Source of the DNA: Streptomyces roseochromogenus subsp. oscitans DS 12.976
Lineage (GTDB): Bacteria; Actinomycetota; Actinomycetes; Streptomycetales; Streptomycetaceae
Length of the DNA stretch: 64,000 nt
Assembly: GCF_000497445.1 (NCBI RefSeq)
Contig: NZ_CM002285.1
Location: 2,587,304-2,651,303 of the forward strand
Direction: 5' to 3'
Both the position numbers and the translations under genes were made by a program. The notes under the pieces are model-generated. The model was given only the letters and a program-made list of their open reading frames with translations. It had not been told where the DNA came from and searched no databases. Numbering within the stretch: position 1 is the stretch's first letter; every line of letters starts with the position of its first letter. Below, in pieces: positions 35,262-44,414 of the stretch.

Positions 35262-36943
35262 CAGAACTCCCCCGTCCGGTCGGTGCGCAGCCGCTCCAGG
35301 ATCAGCAGTGCGGCGGCGCACACCACCATCAGAATGGTCGAGAGGGCCATCGCCTGGCCGTAGTTGAGATCGCCGGGACGGCTGAGCAGCCGGGCCACGG
35401 CGACCGGTAGCGTCGGGTTGTCGGGCCGGGCGATGAACACGGTGGCCCCGAACTCGCCGAGCGAGACGGCGAACGCGAACCCGGCAGCGACCAGCAGCGC
35501 CCGCCGCACCAGCGGCAGATCCACCTCCCGCCACACCCGCCACGGCGAGGCCCCGAGCACGGCCGCCGCCTCCCGCAGCCGTCCGTCCACGGCACGCAGG
35601 ACGGGCAGCATGGTGCGTACGACGAAGGGGGCGCCCACCAGTGCCTGTGCGAGCGGGACGAGAATCCAGGACTGTCTGAGGTCCAGTGGCGGCTTGTCGA
35701 GCGCGATCAGGAAGCCGAAGCCGACGGTCACGGCGGACACGCCGAGCGGCAGCATCAGCAGCGCGTCGAAGCCCCGCACCAGACGTCCCGCATCCCGGCG
35801 GGCCAGCGCGGCGGCGGCGAGACCTCCGATCACCACGGCGATGACGGTGGCAGCGACGGCGTACTGCAGCGAGGTCCACACCGCGTGGATCGGCGCCACC
35901 AGGAACGTACCGCCGTCGGCGTTCATCAATGCGCGATAGTAGCCGAAGCCGGGCGCGTCGAGCGAGCGGCGGACGAGAACGGCGAGCGGCAGGACGAGGA
36001 GCAGCGCGATGGTGGCGAGGACACCGGCCAGCAGGGCCCATTGGCCGGCGCCGCGCGGGCGGCGGGCGGTCACCTCGGAGGCGACGAGCCGCAGGGGAGT
36101 CTCCCGGCGCCGTACCGTCCAGGCGTGCACGGCGAGGATCGCGCCGACGGCGACGAACTGGACGAGGGTCAGGACGGCGGCCGTGGAGAGGTCGAAGACC
36201 TCGGAGGTCTGCCGGTAGATCTCCACTTCGAGCGTGGAGAAGGCGGGGCCGCCGAGGATCTGGACGACGCCGAAGGAGGTGAAGGTGAACAGGAACACCA
36301 TCAGCGCGGCGGCGGCCACGGCGGGCGCCAGCGCGGGCAGGGTCACCTTCCGCCAGGCGTGGAACGGCGAGGCGCCCAGCATCCGGGCGGCCTCCTCCTG
36401 CCGGGGGTCGAGCTGGGCCCACAGCCCGCCGACGGTCCGTACGACGACCGCGTAGTTGAAGAAGACGTGCGCCAGCAGGATCGCCCACACCGTGGTGTCC
36501 AGCCGTACGCCCCCCACCTCGTCCAGCAGGCCGCCCCGGCCGACCAGCGCCAGGAAGGCGGTGCCGACGACGACCGTCGGCAGCACGAACGGCACGGTGA
36601 CCACGGCCCGCAGCAGCTGTTTGCCCGGGAAGTCCAGGCGGGCGAAGACATGGGCGGCGGGCAGTGCGAGCAGCAGGGTGAGCGCGGTGGAGGCGAGCGC
36701 CTGCCAGGTGGTGAACCACAGCACGTGCCGGATGTCCGGCTGTGTGAGCACGTCCGTGATCCGCCCGAACTGCCAGGCGCCGTCCACCTTCAGTCCGCGC
36801 GCGACGATCGCGGCCACGGGCCAGGCGAAGAACAGCGCGAAGAACGCGACGGGCAGGGCCATCAGCCCGAGCCGCGCCGCGTTCCCCGTACGGCCCTTGC
36901 GGGGCGCTACTTCAGTACGAGCGAGGTCCACGACTTGACCCAC
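35261..36943 (-). CDS. thiP: Thiamine ABC transporter permease (fused double domain)
   Basis: A 560-residue membrane protein with about twelve helices in two homologous halves. Each half carries an EAA-type loop: EEAARMLGASPFHAWRKVTLP in the first and REAAAVLGASPWRVWREVDLP in the second. Fused two-domain permeases are characteristic of the ThiP/FbpB group. GTG 36943 is used; GTG 36931 is also possible, and either overlaps the end of the binding-protein gene (stop at 36907). The gene is the middle member of a riboswitch-controlled operon. Confidence 0.88.
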   Translation of the reverse strand: MGQVVDLARTEVAPRKGRTGNAARLGLMALPVAFFALFFAWPVAAIVARGLKVDGAWQFGRITDVLTQPDIRHVLWFTTWQALASTALTLLLALPAAHVFARLDFPGKQLLRAVVTVPFVLPTVVVGTAFLALVGRGGLLDEVGGVRLDTTVWAILLAHVFFNYAVVVRTVGGLWAQLDPRQEEAARMLGASPFHAWRKVTLPALAPAVAAAALMVFLFTFTSFGVVQILGGPAFSTLEVEIYRQTSEVFDLSTAAVLTLVQFVAVGAILAVHAWTVRRRETPLRLVASEVTARRPRGAGQWALLAGVLATIALLLVLPLAVLVRRSLDAPGFGYYRALMNADGGTFLVAPIHAVWTSLQYAVAATVIAVVIGGLAAAALARRDAGRLVRGFDALLMLPLGVSAVTVGFGFLIALDKPPLDLRQSWILVPLAQALVGAPFVVRTMLPVLRAVDGRLREAAAVLGASPWRVWREVDLPLVRRALLVAAGFAFAVSLGEFGATVFIARPDNPTLPVAVARLLSRPGDLNYGQAMALSTILMVVCAAALLILERLRTDRTGEF

Positions 36944-37983
36944 TGGTCGCGGTTGGCGGCGATCTTGCCGGGGGCCATGGTCTCGGGATGCTGGGCGGCC
37001 GGGCCGTACGCGGTGAACTCGGCGGGCACCTTGGCGCCCTTCAGCACCGGGTAGACGTACATGTTCAGCGGCATGTCCTCCTGGAACTCCCTGGAAACCA
37101 GGAAGTCGATGAACGCCTTGGCACCCTTGGGGTTCTTGGCGTTGCTGAGCAGTCCGGCGAACTCGATCTGCCGGAAGCAGGTGCCGTTCGCCACGCCGGT
37201 CGGGGCGGTGCTGGGCCGCTTCTTGGCGTAGATCACCTCGGCGGGCGGCGAGGAGGCGTACGACACCACCAGCGGCCGGTCACCGCCGGCCTTCCTGCCC
37301 TCGGAGGAGCCGGAGAATTCCTGGTAGTAGGCCTGCTCCCAGCCGTCGACGACCTTGACGCCGTTGGCCTTGAGCTTCTTCCAGTAGTCCTGCCAGCCCT
37401 GGTCGCCGAACTGCGCGGCGCTGCCCAGCAGGAAGCCGAGGCCGGGCGAGGAGGTGGCGGCGTTCTCCGTGACGAGGAGGTTCTTGTACTCGGGCTTGGC
37501 CAGGTCGGCGAAGGACTGCGGCGGGGTCAGCTTGTGCTTGCCGAAGTAGGCCTTGTCGTAGTTGACGCAGATGTCGCCGTAGTCGACGGGCGTGACCCGG
37601 TGCTGTGCCTGGTCGAGTTGGTAGGCGGCGCCGACCTTGTCGAGGCCCTTGGCGGTGTACGACTCGAAGAGGCCGTTGTCGAGGGCGCGGGACAGCAGGG
37701 TGTTGTCGACGCCGAAGAAGACGTCGCCCTGCGGGTTGTCCTTAGTGAGGATCGCCTTGTTGACGGCCTGCCCTGCGTCGCCGTCCTTGAGGACGTGGAC
37801 CTTGTACCCGCTCTGCTTCTCGAAGTCGTCGAGCACGCTCTTGGAGACGGCCCATGAGTCGTGGCTGACGAGGGTGACGGTCTTGGAGTCCGCGGACGAC
37901 GACTTCGTCTCGCTGGTACCGCATGCGGACAGGCTGATGAGTCCGAGGCCGACCGCAGCGGCCACGAGGGTCTTCTTGTGCAC
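36907..37983 (-). CDS. Thiamine ABC transporter substrate-binding lipoprotein
   Basis: A 358-residue binding protein from GTG 37983, with AGGAGG eight bases upstream. MHKKTLVAAAVGLGLISLSACG is a lipoprotein signal with Cys21, so the protein is anchored outside the membrane. TLVSHDSWAVSKSVLDDFEKQSGYKV, VFFGVDNTLLSRAL and VTPVDYGDICVNYDKAYF match the ThiB/TbpA family. First gene of the operon under the TPP riboswitch. Confidence 0.92.
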   Translation of the reverse strand: MHKKTLVAAAVGLGLISLSACGTSETKSSSADSKTVTLVSHDSWAVSKSVLDDFEKQSGYKVHVLKDGDAGQAVNKAILTKDNPQGDVFFGVDNTLLSRALDNGLFESYTAKGLDKVGAAYQLDQAQHRVTPVDYGDICVNYDKAYFGKHKLTPPQSFADLAKPEYKNLLVTENAATSSPGLGFLLGSAAQFGDQGWQDYWKKLKANGVKVVDGWEQAYYQEFSGSSEGRKAGGDRPLVVSYASSPPAEVIYAKKRPSTAPTGVANGTCFRQIEFAGLLSNAKNPKGAKAFIDFLVSREFQEDMPLNMYVYPVLKGAKVPAEFTAYGPAAQHPETMAPGKIAANRDQWVKSWTSLVLK

Positions 37984-38020
37984 TGGTATGTCCTCCTGGG
38001 GGTTGGCCAGGAAGAACGCG

Positions 38021-38046
38021 GCCCCGCCCGGGACCCCGGGCAGGGC
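38021..38046 (-). terminator. Hairpin between TPP aptamer and ribosome site
   Basis: On the minus strand GCCCUGCCCGGG pairs with CCCGGGCGGGGC with one G-U wobble. It lies between the riboswitch aptamer and the AGGAGG of the binding-protein gene, so it is the likely expression platform (attenuator). No U-run follows. Confidence 0.55.
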
Positions 38047-38065
38047 ACGACAGCTTGAGCGATGA

Positions 38066-38154
38066 CCGAACTTCCTACCCAGAATGACCTGGGCGAGGTT
38101 CAGAGGGTCTGCGGCCCGATTGCCGCACTCTCAGCGCTGTGGCGCTCCCCTGTC
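38066..38154 (-). promoter_or_regulatory. TPP riboswitch (THI-box)
   Basis: Reading the minus strand gives GGGGAGC, then GCTGAGAGTGC, CGCAGACCCTCTGAACCT, and finally GGTCATTCTGGGTAGGAAG. These are the P1 start, the CUGAGA pyrimidine-sensor helix, the ACCCU-GAACCU segment and the pyrophosphate-helix arm of the thiamine pyrophosphate aptamer, in order. It sits about 80 bases ahead of the binding-protein start and should switch the operon off when TPP is abundant. Confidence 0.95.
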
Positions 38155-38192
38155 GGAATATGAAGTTATGAAGATATCCGGACCGGGTCAGA

Positions 38193-39299
38193 TTACCGCT
38201 CGGTGGCCGCGAGCTGACCACAGGCTCCGTCGATCTCCTGCCCACGGGTGTCCCGGATGGTGACGGGCACGCCGTGCGCGGCGATGGCTTCGACGAAGGC
38301 CTTCTCGTCCTCGGGCCGCGAGGCCGTCCACTTCGAGCCCGGCGTCGGGTTCAGCGGAATGAGATTGACGTGCACGGGCTTGCCCTTGAGCAGCCGCCCG
38401 AGCCGGTCACCGCGCCACGCCTGGTCATTGATGTCGCGGATCAGCGCGTACTCGATGGACAGCCGGCGCCCGCTCTTCTCGACGTACTCGAACCCGGCGT
38501 CCAGCACCTCGCGCACCTTCCACCGCGTGTTCACGGGGACGAGGGTGTCGCGCAGCTCGTCGTCGGGGGCGTGCAGGGAGATCGCGAGCCGGCACTTGAA
38601 GCCCTCGTCGGCGAACCGGTGGATGGCCGGCACCAGCCCGACGGTCGAGACAGTGATCCCGCGCTGCGAGAGCCCGAGCCCGTCGGGGGCGGGGTCGGTG
38701 AGTGCCCGGACGGCTCCCACGACTCGGTTGTAGTTGGCGAGCGGCTCGCCCATGCCCATGAAGACGATGTTGGACAGCCGCGCGTGCCCGCCGGGCACCT
38801 CGCCGTCCCGCAGCGCGCGCATCCCGTCGACGATCTGGTGCACGATCTCAGCGGTGGACAGATTCCGGTCCAGCCCGGCCTGCCCGGTGGCGCAGAAGGG
38901 ACAGTTCATCCCGCATCCGGCCTGCGAGCTGATGCACATGGTGACCCGGTCCGGATACCGCATCAGCACGGACTCGACGAGCGTCCCGTCGAACAGCCGC
39001 CACAGCGTCTTGCGCGTGGTCCCCTGGTCGGTGGACAGATGCCGTACGACGGTCATCAGCTCCGGGAACAGCGCCTCCTGCAGCTTCCCGCGCGACCCGG
39101 CGGGGATGTCGGTCCACTGCTCCGGGTCGTGCGCGTACCGCGCGAAGTAGTGCTGCGAGAGCTGCTTGGCACGGAACGGCTTCTCCCCGATCTCGGCCAC
39201 CGCGTCCTTGCGCTCGGCGGGCGAGAGATCGGCAAGGTGCCGCGGCGGCTTCTTGGCTCCGCGCGGTGCGACGAAAGTAAGTTCTCCGGGCTTAGGCAT
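38193..39299 (-). CDS. rlmN: 23S rRNA (adenine-2503-C2)-methyltransferase
   Basis: A 368-residue radical SAM enzyme. [13 protein letters not shown] supplies the [4Fe-4S] cysteines 129, 133 and 136, and the C-terminal DGACGQLA contains the second catalytic Cys (about 360). It adds a methyl group to A2503 of 23S rRNA (and A37 of some tRNAs). ATG 39299 begins MPKPGEL; the first seven codons lie within the 52-bp repeat that marks the left end of an integrated element, so everything upstream of this gene, including its promoter, is now element DNA. Confidence 0.96.
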   Translation of the reverse strand: MPKPGELTFVAPRGAKKPPRHLADLSPAERKDAVAEIGEKPFRAKQLSQHYFARYAHDPEQWTDIPAGSRGKLQEALFPELMTVVRHLSTDQGTTRKTLWRLFDGTLVESVLMRYPDRVTMCISSQAGCGMNCPFCATGQAGLDRNLSTAEIVHQIVDGMRALRDGEVPGGHARLSNIVFMGMGEPLANYNRVVGAVRALTDPAPDGLGLSQRGITVSTVGLVPAIHRFADEGFKCRLAISLHAPDDELRDTLVPVNTRWKVREVLDAGFEYVEKSGRRLSIEYALIRDINDQAWRGDRLGRLLKGKPVHVNLIPLNPTPGSKWTASRPEDEKAFVEAIAAHGVPVTIRDTRGQEIDGACGQLAATER

Positions 39300-39331
39300 G
39301 GCTGTACCAGTGTCGCAGATCCAATCGGGTG
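39280..39331. repeat. Left attachment-site repeat at the rlmN 5' end
   Basis: This 52-bp sequence recurs in the same orientation at 50702-50753 with 49 identities: 23 identical bases, a 7-base stretch with three differences, then 22 identical bases. It covers the first seven codons of rlmN and ~32 bases upstream. Such a pair is the expected product of site-specific integration into the rlmN start. Confidence 0.85.
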
Positions 39332-39551
39332 ACCTGCGGCTGCGGCTCGCTACGACTGTCGTTAGTAGGGATCAACGGTCGCCACTGAGCGGCGTCGGAC
39401 GGCCCAGAGACGGCCCAAGGGTGATCACTCGTGGTCTGCCTGCCACTCATCGAGGCCCACTCTGACCTGGTGGGTTTTCGGCGTGTCAGACCTCACCACT
39501 GACGAAGGCCCCGAGGGCCGGTAGATCCGTCCCCTGCGGCATGGATGTGAT
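39332..39551. other. Left-end non-coding region of the element
   Basis: No supported gene. The stretch contains the 19-bp candidate arm site at 39398-39416. Together with the weak gene at 39552-39809 it separates the attachment site from the first clear element gene. Confidence 0.5.
39398..39416 (+). repeat. Candidate integrase arm-type site, left
   Basis: GACGGCCCAGAGACGGCCC, itself a doubled GACGGCCC, is found exactly again at 50613-50631. In a circularised element the two copies would flank the core at about 66 and 70 bases, as arm-type integrase sites do. Confidence 0.5.
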
Positions 39552-39809
39552 CTACGCGAGCGCTATGGCGTCCGGAACGCCATCGGTACGTCTGAACACC
39601 CCGAAGTGCTGGCGACCAATGACCTCCTCCGTGATCCGGGCCTCCAAAGGCACGGCTGTGATGGTTGCCGCCCAACTCTTCCGCACCGCGTGCGCGGCTG
39701 GCACCTCCAGGAACGGCGGCCGCCCCAGGCTCACTGGGAAGTTGCCCCAATCTTGCTCCGTGGGCTCAAGGCATCCGTAAGATCTACTGGAGATGGTCTT
39801 GTTCAGCAA
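39552..39809 (-). CDS. Possible small hypothetical protein near the element left end
   Basis: Read leftward, about 85 residues with natural-looking composition: GCLEPTEQDWGNFPVSLGRP, EVPAAHAVRKSWAATITA and EEVIGRQHFGVFRRTDGVPD. A TTG at 39809 is the nearest plausible start; no good ribosome site is seen. Could be a gene remnant. No function recognised. Confidence 0.35.
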   Translation of the reverse strand: MLNKTISSRSYGCLEPTEQDWGNFPVSLGRPPFLEVPAAHAVRKSWAATITAVPLEARITEEVIGRQHFGVFRRTDGVPDAIALA

Positions 39810-39846
39810 TGGGCTGTGAGTGAAGTAGGGGCGACAGGGCGGAAAG

Positions 39847-40698
39847 ATGGTGCAGTCAGGCATCACCAACACGGGCTCAATGACCACGGACGTGCTAATC
39901 CAGCATCGTCGTGAAATTGCAGATCTCAAGCAACGTATCAAGAACCGCCGCCTTCAAGTGATCGGTCTGTACGGAACTCCACCTCTAGCCATTGCCGTGC
40001 TCTTGGCGTGGGCTGGTTTGAAGATGCTTCTATGGCTGCATTCGAGTATGCCAAGTGCACTCAACGGAATCCTTGGCGGTATGGCATTTCTACTAGGCGT
40101 GGCTTTTGTCGCACAGGCGCTAGTTGAGTTCCATAGCGACTTCAGCGACGTATGGAGAGATCGACAGACCTCGGTCCGAGAGCTCAAGCTCGAACTTTCC
40201 TTGGCTGAAGAGCGTCATATTCTCGAAGCCAGGCGGCGTACCCCTCCACCAATGGATCGGCAGTCTTCCTATAAGGAAAGACTGCCGGGGGAGATATCTC
40301 GATTGCGTGAAGAGTCGCGGCATTATCGCCGTGTGCATCTCCTGATGCAATGGCTCCTCTTCGTTAGCTCATCGGCTGTTTCAGCTGTTACTGCTTGGTA
40401 TGACCCGCCCCAGCCCGCAAAGGGTGCTCTCATCGGCCTTGGTTCCATCGTGACTGTGATTACTGCTGCAGCTGGTTACTTCAAACCCCGAGAGCGTGCT
40501 TTCAACCTTCAGCAGACGGCCGACAGTATCGAGCAGCACGCTAACGCTCTTGAGCTGGGAATTGCTCCGTACAACATGACTGAGGATGAAAGGAACCTGG
40601 AACTATTCGCAACCACCGTAGAAGGATTGCGCGCCGAGCAGCGAATGCGAGAGCAGCAACTTGATCAGCCACAGCAGGGGCAGCAGCAAGTCATCTAG
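39847..40698 (+). CDS. Four-TM DUF4231/SLATT-like membrane protein
   Basis: A 283-residue protein with two pairs of membrane helices: LAIAVLLAWAGLKMLLWL and GILGGMAFLLGVAFVAQAL, then LLMQWLLFVSSSAVSAVTAW and GALIGLGSIVTVITAAAGYF. Charged coiled segments lie between and after them. The tail FKPRERAFNLQQTADSIEQHANALELG has the register of DUF4231 and SLATT domains, which as I recall are predicted pore-forming effectors in nucleotide-triggered defence systems. Codons are less GC-biased than in core genes, pointing to transfer. ATG 39847 follows GGGCGGAAAG; ATG 39880 is an alternative. Confidence 0.65.
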   Translation: MVQSGITNTGSMTTDVLIQHRREIADLKQRIKNRRLQVIGLYGTPPLAIAVLLAWAGLKMLLWLHSSMPSALNGILGGMAFLLGVAFVAQALVEFHSDFSDVWRDRQTSVRELKLELSLAEERHILEARRRTPPPMDRQSSYKERLPGEISRLREESRHYRRVHLLMQWLLFVSSSAVSAVTAWYDPPQPAKGALIGLGSIVTVITAAAGYFKPRERAFNLQQTADSIEQHANALELGIAPYNMTEDERNLELFATTVEGLRAEQRMREQQLDQPQQGQQQVI

Positions 40699-40859
40699 CG
40701 AAGAGGAGCCGTCCCGGATCGGCGAAAATTTCCGAGTGCCAGTTTTGAGAGGGAGGGGAAAATTCACTAGGCTCTGGCAAGCCATTGAACAACTCCTGGA
40801 GGCACCGTTCTCACGCAATGCGTGAGACAGTGACACGGTGCACTGCCTCGCCGTCCTCG

Positions 40860-41675
40860 TCATCGACGAAAGAGGCGACTTCCCTGTTCAGGACCCAAGT
40901 CGATACTGATTGCGGGTCCAGCAAGGCATTGAAAGTAATTCCCTCCAATGTGGCCTCCGCCCATTGAAATTCCATACGGCGTAAGTGATAGACCCGTCCC
41001 CGCGACGGTTTCATAGACTTCCACAGCCGTCAGCGGGTACTCCGGCATGTCCTTACAGTTGACCATATGAGGGTATCGGCTGGCAAATTTTTCACTATTT
41101 TCCAATGTGAAGAACTCGACCCGGAACCGGTCACCATTTGAATGGTTAACTTCGACTATTCGTCCGTTTGGTGGGCAGATTACTTCGTCGGCGCCAGGCG
41201 TAACAGTCCAGACGTTTTGCTCAATCTCGGCCCGAGGACGGCGTGCCAGGGTTGGCATCTTCACATTCAATAGGAGGTAACCGTCCTCGTCCCTTTCGAA
41301 CCAAATAGACTTGACTCCTCCGATCTCAAGTGCCGTGTAGCACTCGTAGCTGAAATTGTCGGCAGCGACCATCAAGATCTTGTGTCTCATCCAGTCAAAG
41401 CGACCCCGTACAACAGAAGCCCGAGACTTTCCTTCGCGTTTTAGAGTGCGAACCTGATCATCGGTAAATGCTCCGTTATCGGCCTTGTCTGCATGCTCTC
41501 GACAGAGGGCTACCATTCCTTCTGGGCGATGATGCTTCTCGGCCCGCCACGGCGGGTCAAAGTGGTGCCATGTCAAATACGGAGAACCGCAACCTTCTAC
41601 TGGGCAGCAGAATCCGACTTCTTGACGGAGTCGCCTTAGCACATCCCTAGGGGGCTTACGGGAAATCTCAGACAT
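40860..41675 (-). CDS. HNH-type endonuclease-like protein
   Basis: A 271-residue protein from ATG 41675 with GGAGGCGG upstream. Residues ~20-65 read CCPVEGCGSPYLTWHHFDP, then HRPEGMVALCREHAD: the Cys-Cys, HH and Cys-His spacing of an HNH nuclease with a structural zinc. The long C-terminal region (FERDEDGYLLLNVKMPTLA ... GISMGGGHIGGNYF) is beta-rich and could recognise a partner or ligand. It is convergent with the DUF4231-like gene. DNA cleavage for defence or mobility is inferred from the motif and context. Confidence 0.72.
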   Translation of the reverse strand: MSEISRKPPRDVLRRLRQEVGFCCPVEGCGSPYLTWHHFDPPWRAEKHHRPEGMVALCREHADKADNGAFTDDQVRTLKREGKSRASVVRGRFDWMRHKILMVAADNFSYECYTALEIGGVKSIWFERDEDGYLLLNVKMPTLARRPRAEIEQNVWTVTPGADEVICPPNGRIVEVNHSNGDRFRVEFFTLENSEKFASRYPHMVNCKDMPEYPLTAVEVYETVAGTGLSLTPYGISMGGGHIGGNYFQCLAGPAISIDLGPEQGSRLFRR

Positions 41676-42148
41676 ATCCGCCTCCGGTTGGCGTTCAGCT
41701 GTCCATAAGACCTATTACACTACCTGCCAATTGCGCCGCTGAGCTACCAGTCGGCGGAGTCTCGATCAGCCAGGCGAGCTGCCCGTGTGCCGCCCATCAG
41801 TGAGGGCGGCACACGGTGCCGGCCAGGCTTTGAGGTCAGCCGTCATCCTTGTCAGGTCGATCACGGGGAGTCGGCGACATCGGTCAACCCGCTGAAGTCC
41901 TCGGCTGATCGTCCGGTCAGGTTCGGCGTCGGTCGCCGGTGTCCGCGCTTGTTGATGTCAGCCGTTGATGTCAGGCATCCGGGCCCCTCTTGACAGATCC
42001 GCCCACCACACTCAGAGGGCGGCACGCGAGCTGATGCCCGTTTTGCTATTGCGGTTGGGTGCAGATCCCTTCAGGGGACTGCACCTTTGCGGATAACTGG
42101 GGCATCGCAGGTCGCCCTCCCCTCGGCGCTGTGGCCAGGCGTGGCACG
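41676..42148. other. Intergenic region, element
   Basis: No supported gene in these 473 bases. It contains the promoter side of the HNH gene (TTGGCA and TATGGA with 17-base spacing are visible on the minus strand near 41690-41730) and a strong hairpin at 41784-41815. Confidence 0.45.
41784..41815 (-). terminator. 12-bp perfect stem-loop
   Basis: CGTGTGCCGCCC (41784-41795) pairs exactly with GGGCGGCACACG (41804-41815) around an eight-base loop. It lies downstream of the minus-strand gene ending at 42149. Confidence 0.65.
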
Positions 42149-42898
42149 TTACTCCTCGTCGATGGTCTGCAGCTCGACGGGCCGGTCGGCCACGTCCATG
42201 GTCTGTGGCGTGGCCAGCAGCTTGTTCAGTCCAAGGGTCAACTGCACGACGAACATGCTCAGTAGGACGGCCAGGGCTATTCGGACCAGGCTGTAGATGG
42301 CGTCGACGTTCGCCGCGGTCTCGTAGTCGCCGGGCGTTTGAAGGTTGGAGTTGGTCACGAATGAGAGGTAGAGCGCGGCGAAAACCGACAGGAGCCACGC
42401 GCCGTAGGTCCAGACGACTCCGCGGCCGCCGGGCAGGGCCCTGGTCCATCCCAGCCCGATGTCGGTGCGTGACATGGCGTTCGCGTGGCCGGCGCGCGCC
42501 CACCGCTGGTAGGCGTACAGAACTGCCATGAAGGCTGCGAAGCGCAACATGTTCGTGGTGTTGATCGTTTGGAGTGCGCTGTGCAAAGCCTGCCGGTCGT
42601 AGCCGTCGTTAGCGGCGGCCAAGGCCCATTGGTGGGCCCGCGTGCGCTCGGCGGAGAACCGCACGACCTCGCTGACGATGGCCACCGCGGCTGCAGCCAG
42701 TACCGTGAGTAGTGGGCCCGTCATCGAAACCCTCCCCGGACTCACCTTGGACTGGATCAGCAACGCCGCCTTGGCGTTGCGCCCGCGACGCTGAGGCGGC
42801 TTCGACAAGTCGCTCTCCTGCTGACAGACCGGACACAGCCCTTTGATCCCGTCAAAAGCAACTTCACGCTGCCGACACTTCCGACACGTCAGTAGCAT
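42149..42898 (-). CDS. Zinc-ribbon membrane protein (DUF4328-like)
   Basis: A 249-residue protein from ATG 42898, behind AGGAGG. The N-terminus TCRKCRQREVAF ... GLCPVCQQ is a four-Cys zinc ribbon in the cytoplasm. About five membrane helices follow (LLTVLAAAAVAIVSEV, MLRFAAFMAVLYAYQRW, VVWTYGAWLLSVFAALYL, ALAVLLSMFVVQLTLG). The WARAGHANAM and WTYGAWLLSV segments recall DUF4328 proteins of Streptomyces. Role unknown. Confidence 0.65.
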   Translation of the reverse strand: MLLTCRKCRQREVAFDGIKGLCPVCQQESDLSKPPQRRGRNAKAALLIQSKVSPGRVSMTGPLLTVLAAAAVAIVSEVVRFSAERTRAHQWALAAANDGYDRQALHSALQTINTTNMLRFAAFMAVLYAYQRWARAGHANAMSRTDIGLGWTRALPGGRGVVWTYGAWLLSVFAALYLSFVTNSNLQTPGDYETAANVDAIYSLVRIALAVLLSMFVVQLTLGLNKLLATPQTMDVADRPVELQTIDEE

Positions 42899-43334
42899 CC
42901 CGCGCCCCCTCCTTGCTTGATCGCGGTTGAATTGAGCGCCGCATGCTATTGGGTCCGCCAGAGACGCGTCGATACCTCCAACGCAGTGAAGATCGAGGAT
43001 CTGCGCCCATTTCGGGGACACCCCAACACGACCGAGCCCTCCGGTAAGTGCGGATGCCGCGTTCCTGCACGCTCCGGAGACGACAGATGTGACAATACGT
43101 CACGTACCGCCCTCTCATACCTCATCACCTATCCCACGGTGTCGATTGCGCAGGTGAGGCGTGGGGTGGACCGGTGCGGCGCGGGTGACCACGCGGCCGG
43201 TGGAGTCTTAATGACCCAGTCAAGCGCCGTGGGCCGGGTGCTTCAGCACCAGTCTGGAGATCGCGTATGCGGATGGTGTCTGGCCTGGGGCGTTGCTGAC
43301 CTGCGCCGCAACTGGCCGTGATCTTGGTAGGAGC
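42899..43334. other. Intergenic region, element
   Basis: No gene with convincing codon bias is visible in these 436 bases, which separate the zinc-ribbon gene start from the end of the orphan gene at 43335. I see no repeat or RNA structure worth naming. Confidence 0.4.
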
Positions 43335-43769
43335 TCAGAGCTGCGGCATGCCGGCAGCGATCTCGAACCCGGAGGACTCGTCCCAAGGAACCGCCTCCCA
43401 CAGGCTCACCACGGCGGCCCAAATGCGGTGCAGCAGCGCCCAGTCGGGGTTGTCCCCGCTGAGGGTGACGGTGGCTAGCAGGTCGCATCCCCAGATGCCC
43501 TGCTCGTCATTAGGCGATGCAGTGATCACAGACTCTGCGATCTCTGCTACGCCCACGTGTACTTCCAGGGTCAGCAAGTCCGCGACTGGCCTGTCGCTGT
43601 CGCTGGAACCAGTACCGAGCCTGAACGCGGCCACCGAATCCCCGAACGGCCCCAACCACTCGCCCACCAGGCGGTCGCCGCTCTCCAGCAGGTAGTCCAG
43701 CAGGCGATCAAGCGCCTCGTCGCCTCTGTCTTCTCCAGAGCGGCAGAAGAAGCTGAGTTGGTAGGCCAC
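43335..43769 (-). CDS. Hypothetical protein cut off from its promoter by an IS256-type element
   Basis: From GTG 43769 the protein is 144 residues: AYQLSFFCRSGEDRGDEALD, then LLDYLLESGDRLVGEWLGPF, a Ser/Asp-rich loop and LHRIWAAVVSLWEAVPWDE near the end. It is acidic and soluble, like many small immunity-type proteins, but no family is recognised. The insertion sequence begins at 43777, only seven bases before this start, so the native promoter and ribosome site are displaced. The true start could have been further upstream and lost. Confidence 0.5.
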   Translation of the reverse strand: MAYQLSFFCRSGEDRGDEALDRLLDYLLESGDRLVGEWLGPFGDSVAAFRLGTGSSDSDRPVADLLTLEVHVGVAEIAESVITASPNDEQGIWGCDLLATVTLSGDNPDWALLHRIWAAVVSLWEAVPWDESSGFEIAAGMPQL

Positions 43770-44414
43770 GATTCCCGGGACTGTAAATCGTTCGGTGTAA
43801 CTCCCGATCATGGAAGATGCATCGATGACCAGTGAGAACGTGGCCGAGCACGAGGTCGACGAGTCGGCAGCGGCTGTGAACGCCGTGGACGACAAGCTGA
43901 TCGACGAGCTGGTGAGCCGGGCCCAGGCCCAGGCCGAGGGTCTGCAGCTGACCGGCGAGGGCGGGCTGCTGCAGCAGCTGACCAAGAGGCTCTTGGAGTC
44001 CGCCCTCGAAGGCGAGATCACCGATCACCTCGGCTATGACAAGCACGACCCTGCGGGCAAAGACGGTGGCAACTCCCGTAACGGCAAACGCTCCAAGACC
44101 GTGCTGACCGACGTGGGACCGGTAGAGATAGCCGTGCCCCGCGACCGGGACGGCTCCTTCGAGCCGAAGATCGTCAAGAAGCGGCAGAAGCGCCTGACCG
44201 GCGTCGACGAGATGGTGATCTCACTGGCCGCGAAGGGCCTGACCACCGGAGAGGTCCAGGCCCACCTGGCGGAGGTCTACGGCGCCGAGGTCTCCCGGCA
44301 GACCATCTCCACCATCACCGACAAGGTCCTCGAGGGCATGGCCGAATGGCAAAGCCGCCCCCTCGACGCCGTCTACCCGGTGGTCTTCATCGACGCCATC
44401 CACGTGAAGATCCG

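Noticed and set aside
34239..36719. A continuous 826-codon minus-strand frame suggesting a fused transporter
   Set aside because: Its first half is out of frame with the obvious ThiP-like permease. Only the part from ATG 35261 is a real protein (ThiQ).
41700..41760. A tRNA-like GTAGCTCAGCGG segment on the minus strand
   Set aside because: No acceptor stem, anticodon arm or T-arm could be paired around it, so it is taken as chance similarity upstream of the HNH gene.
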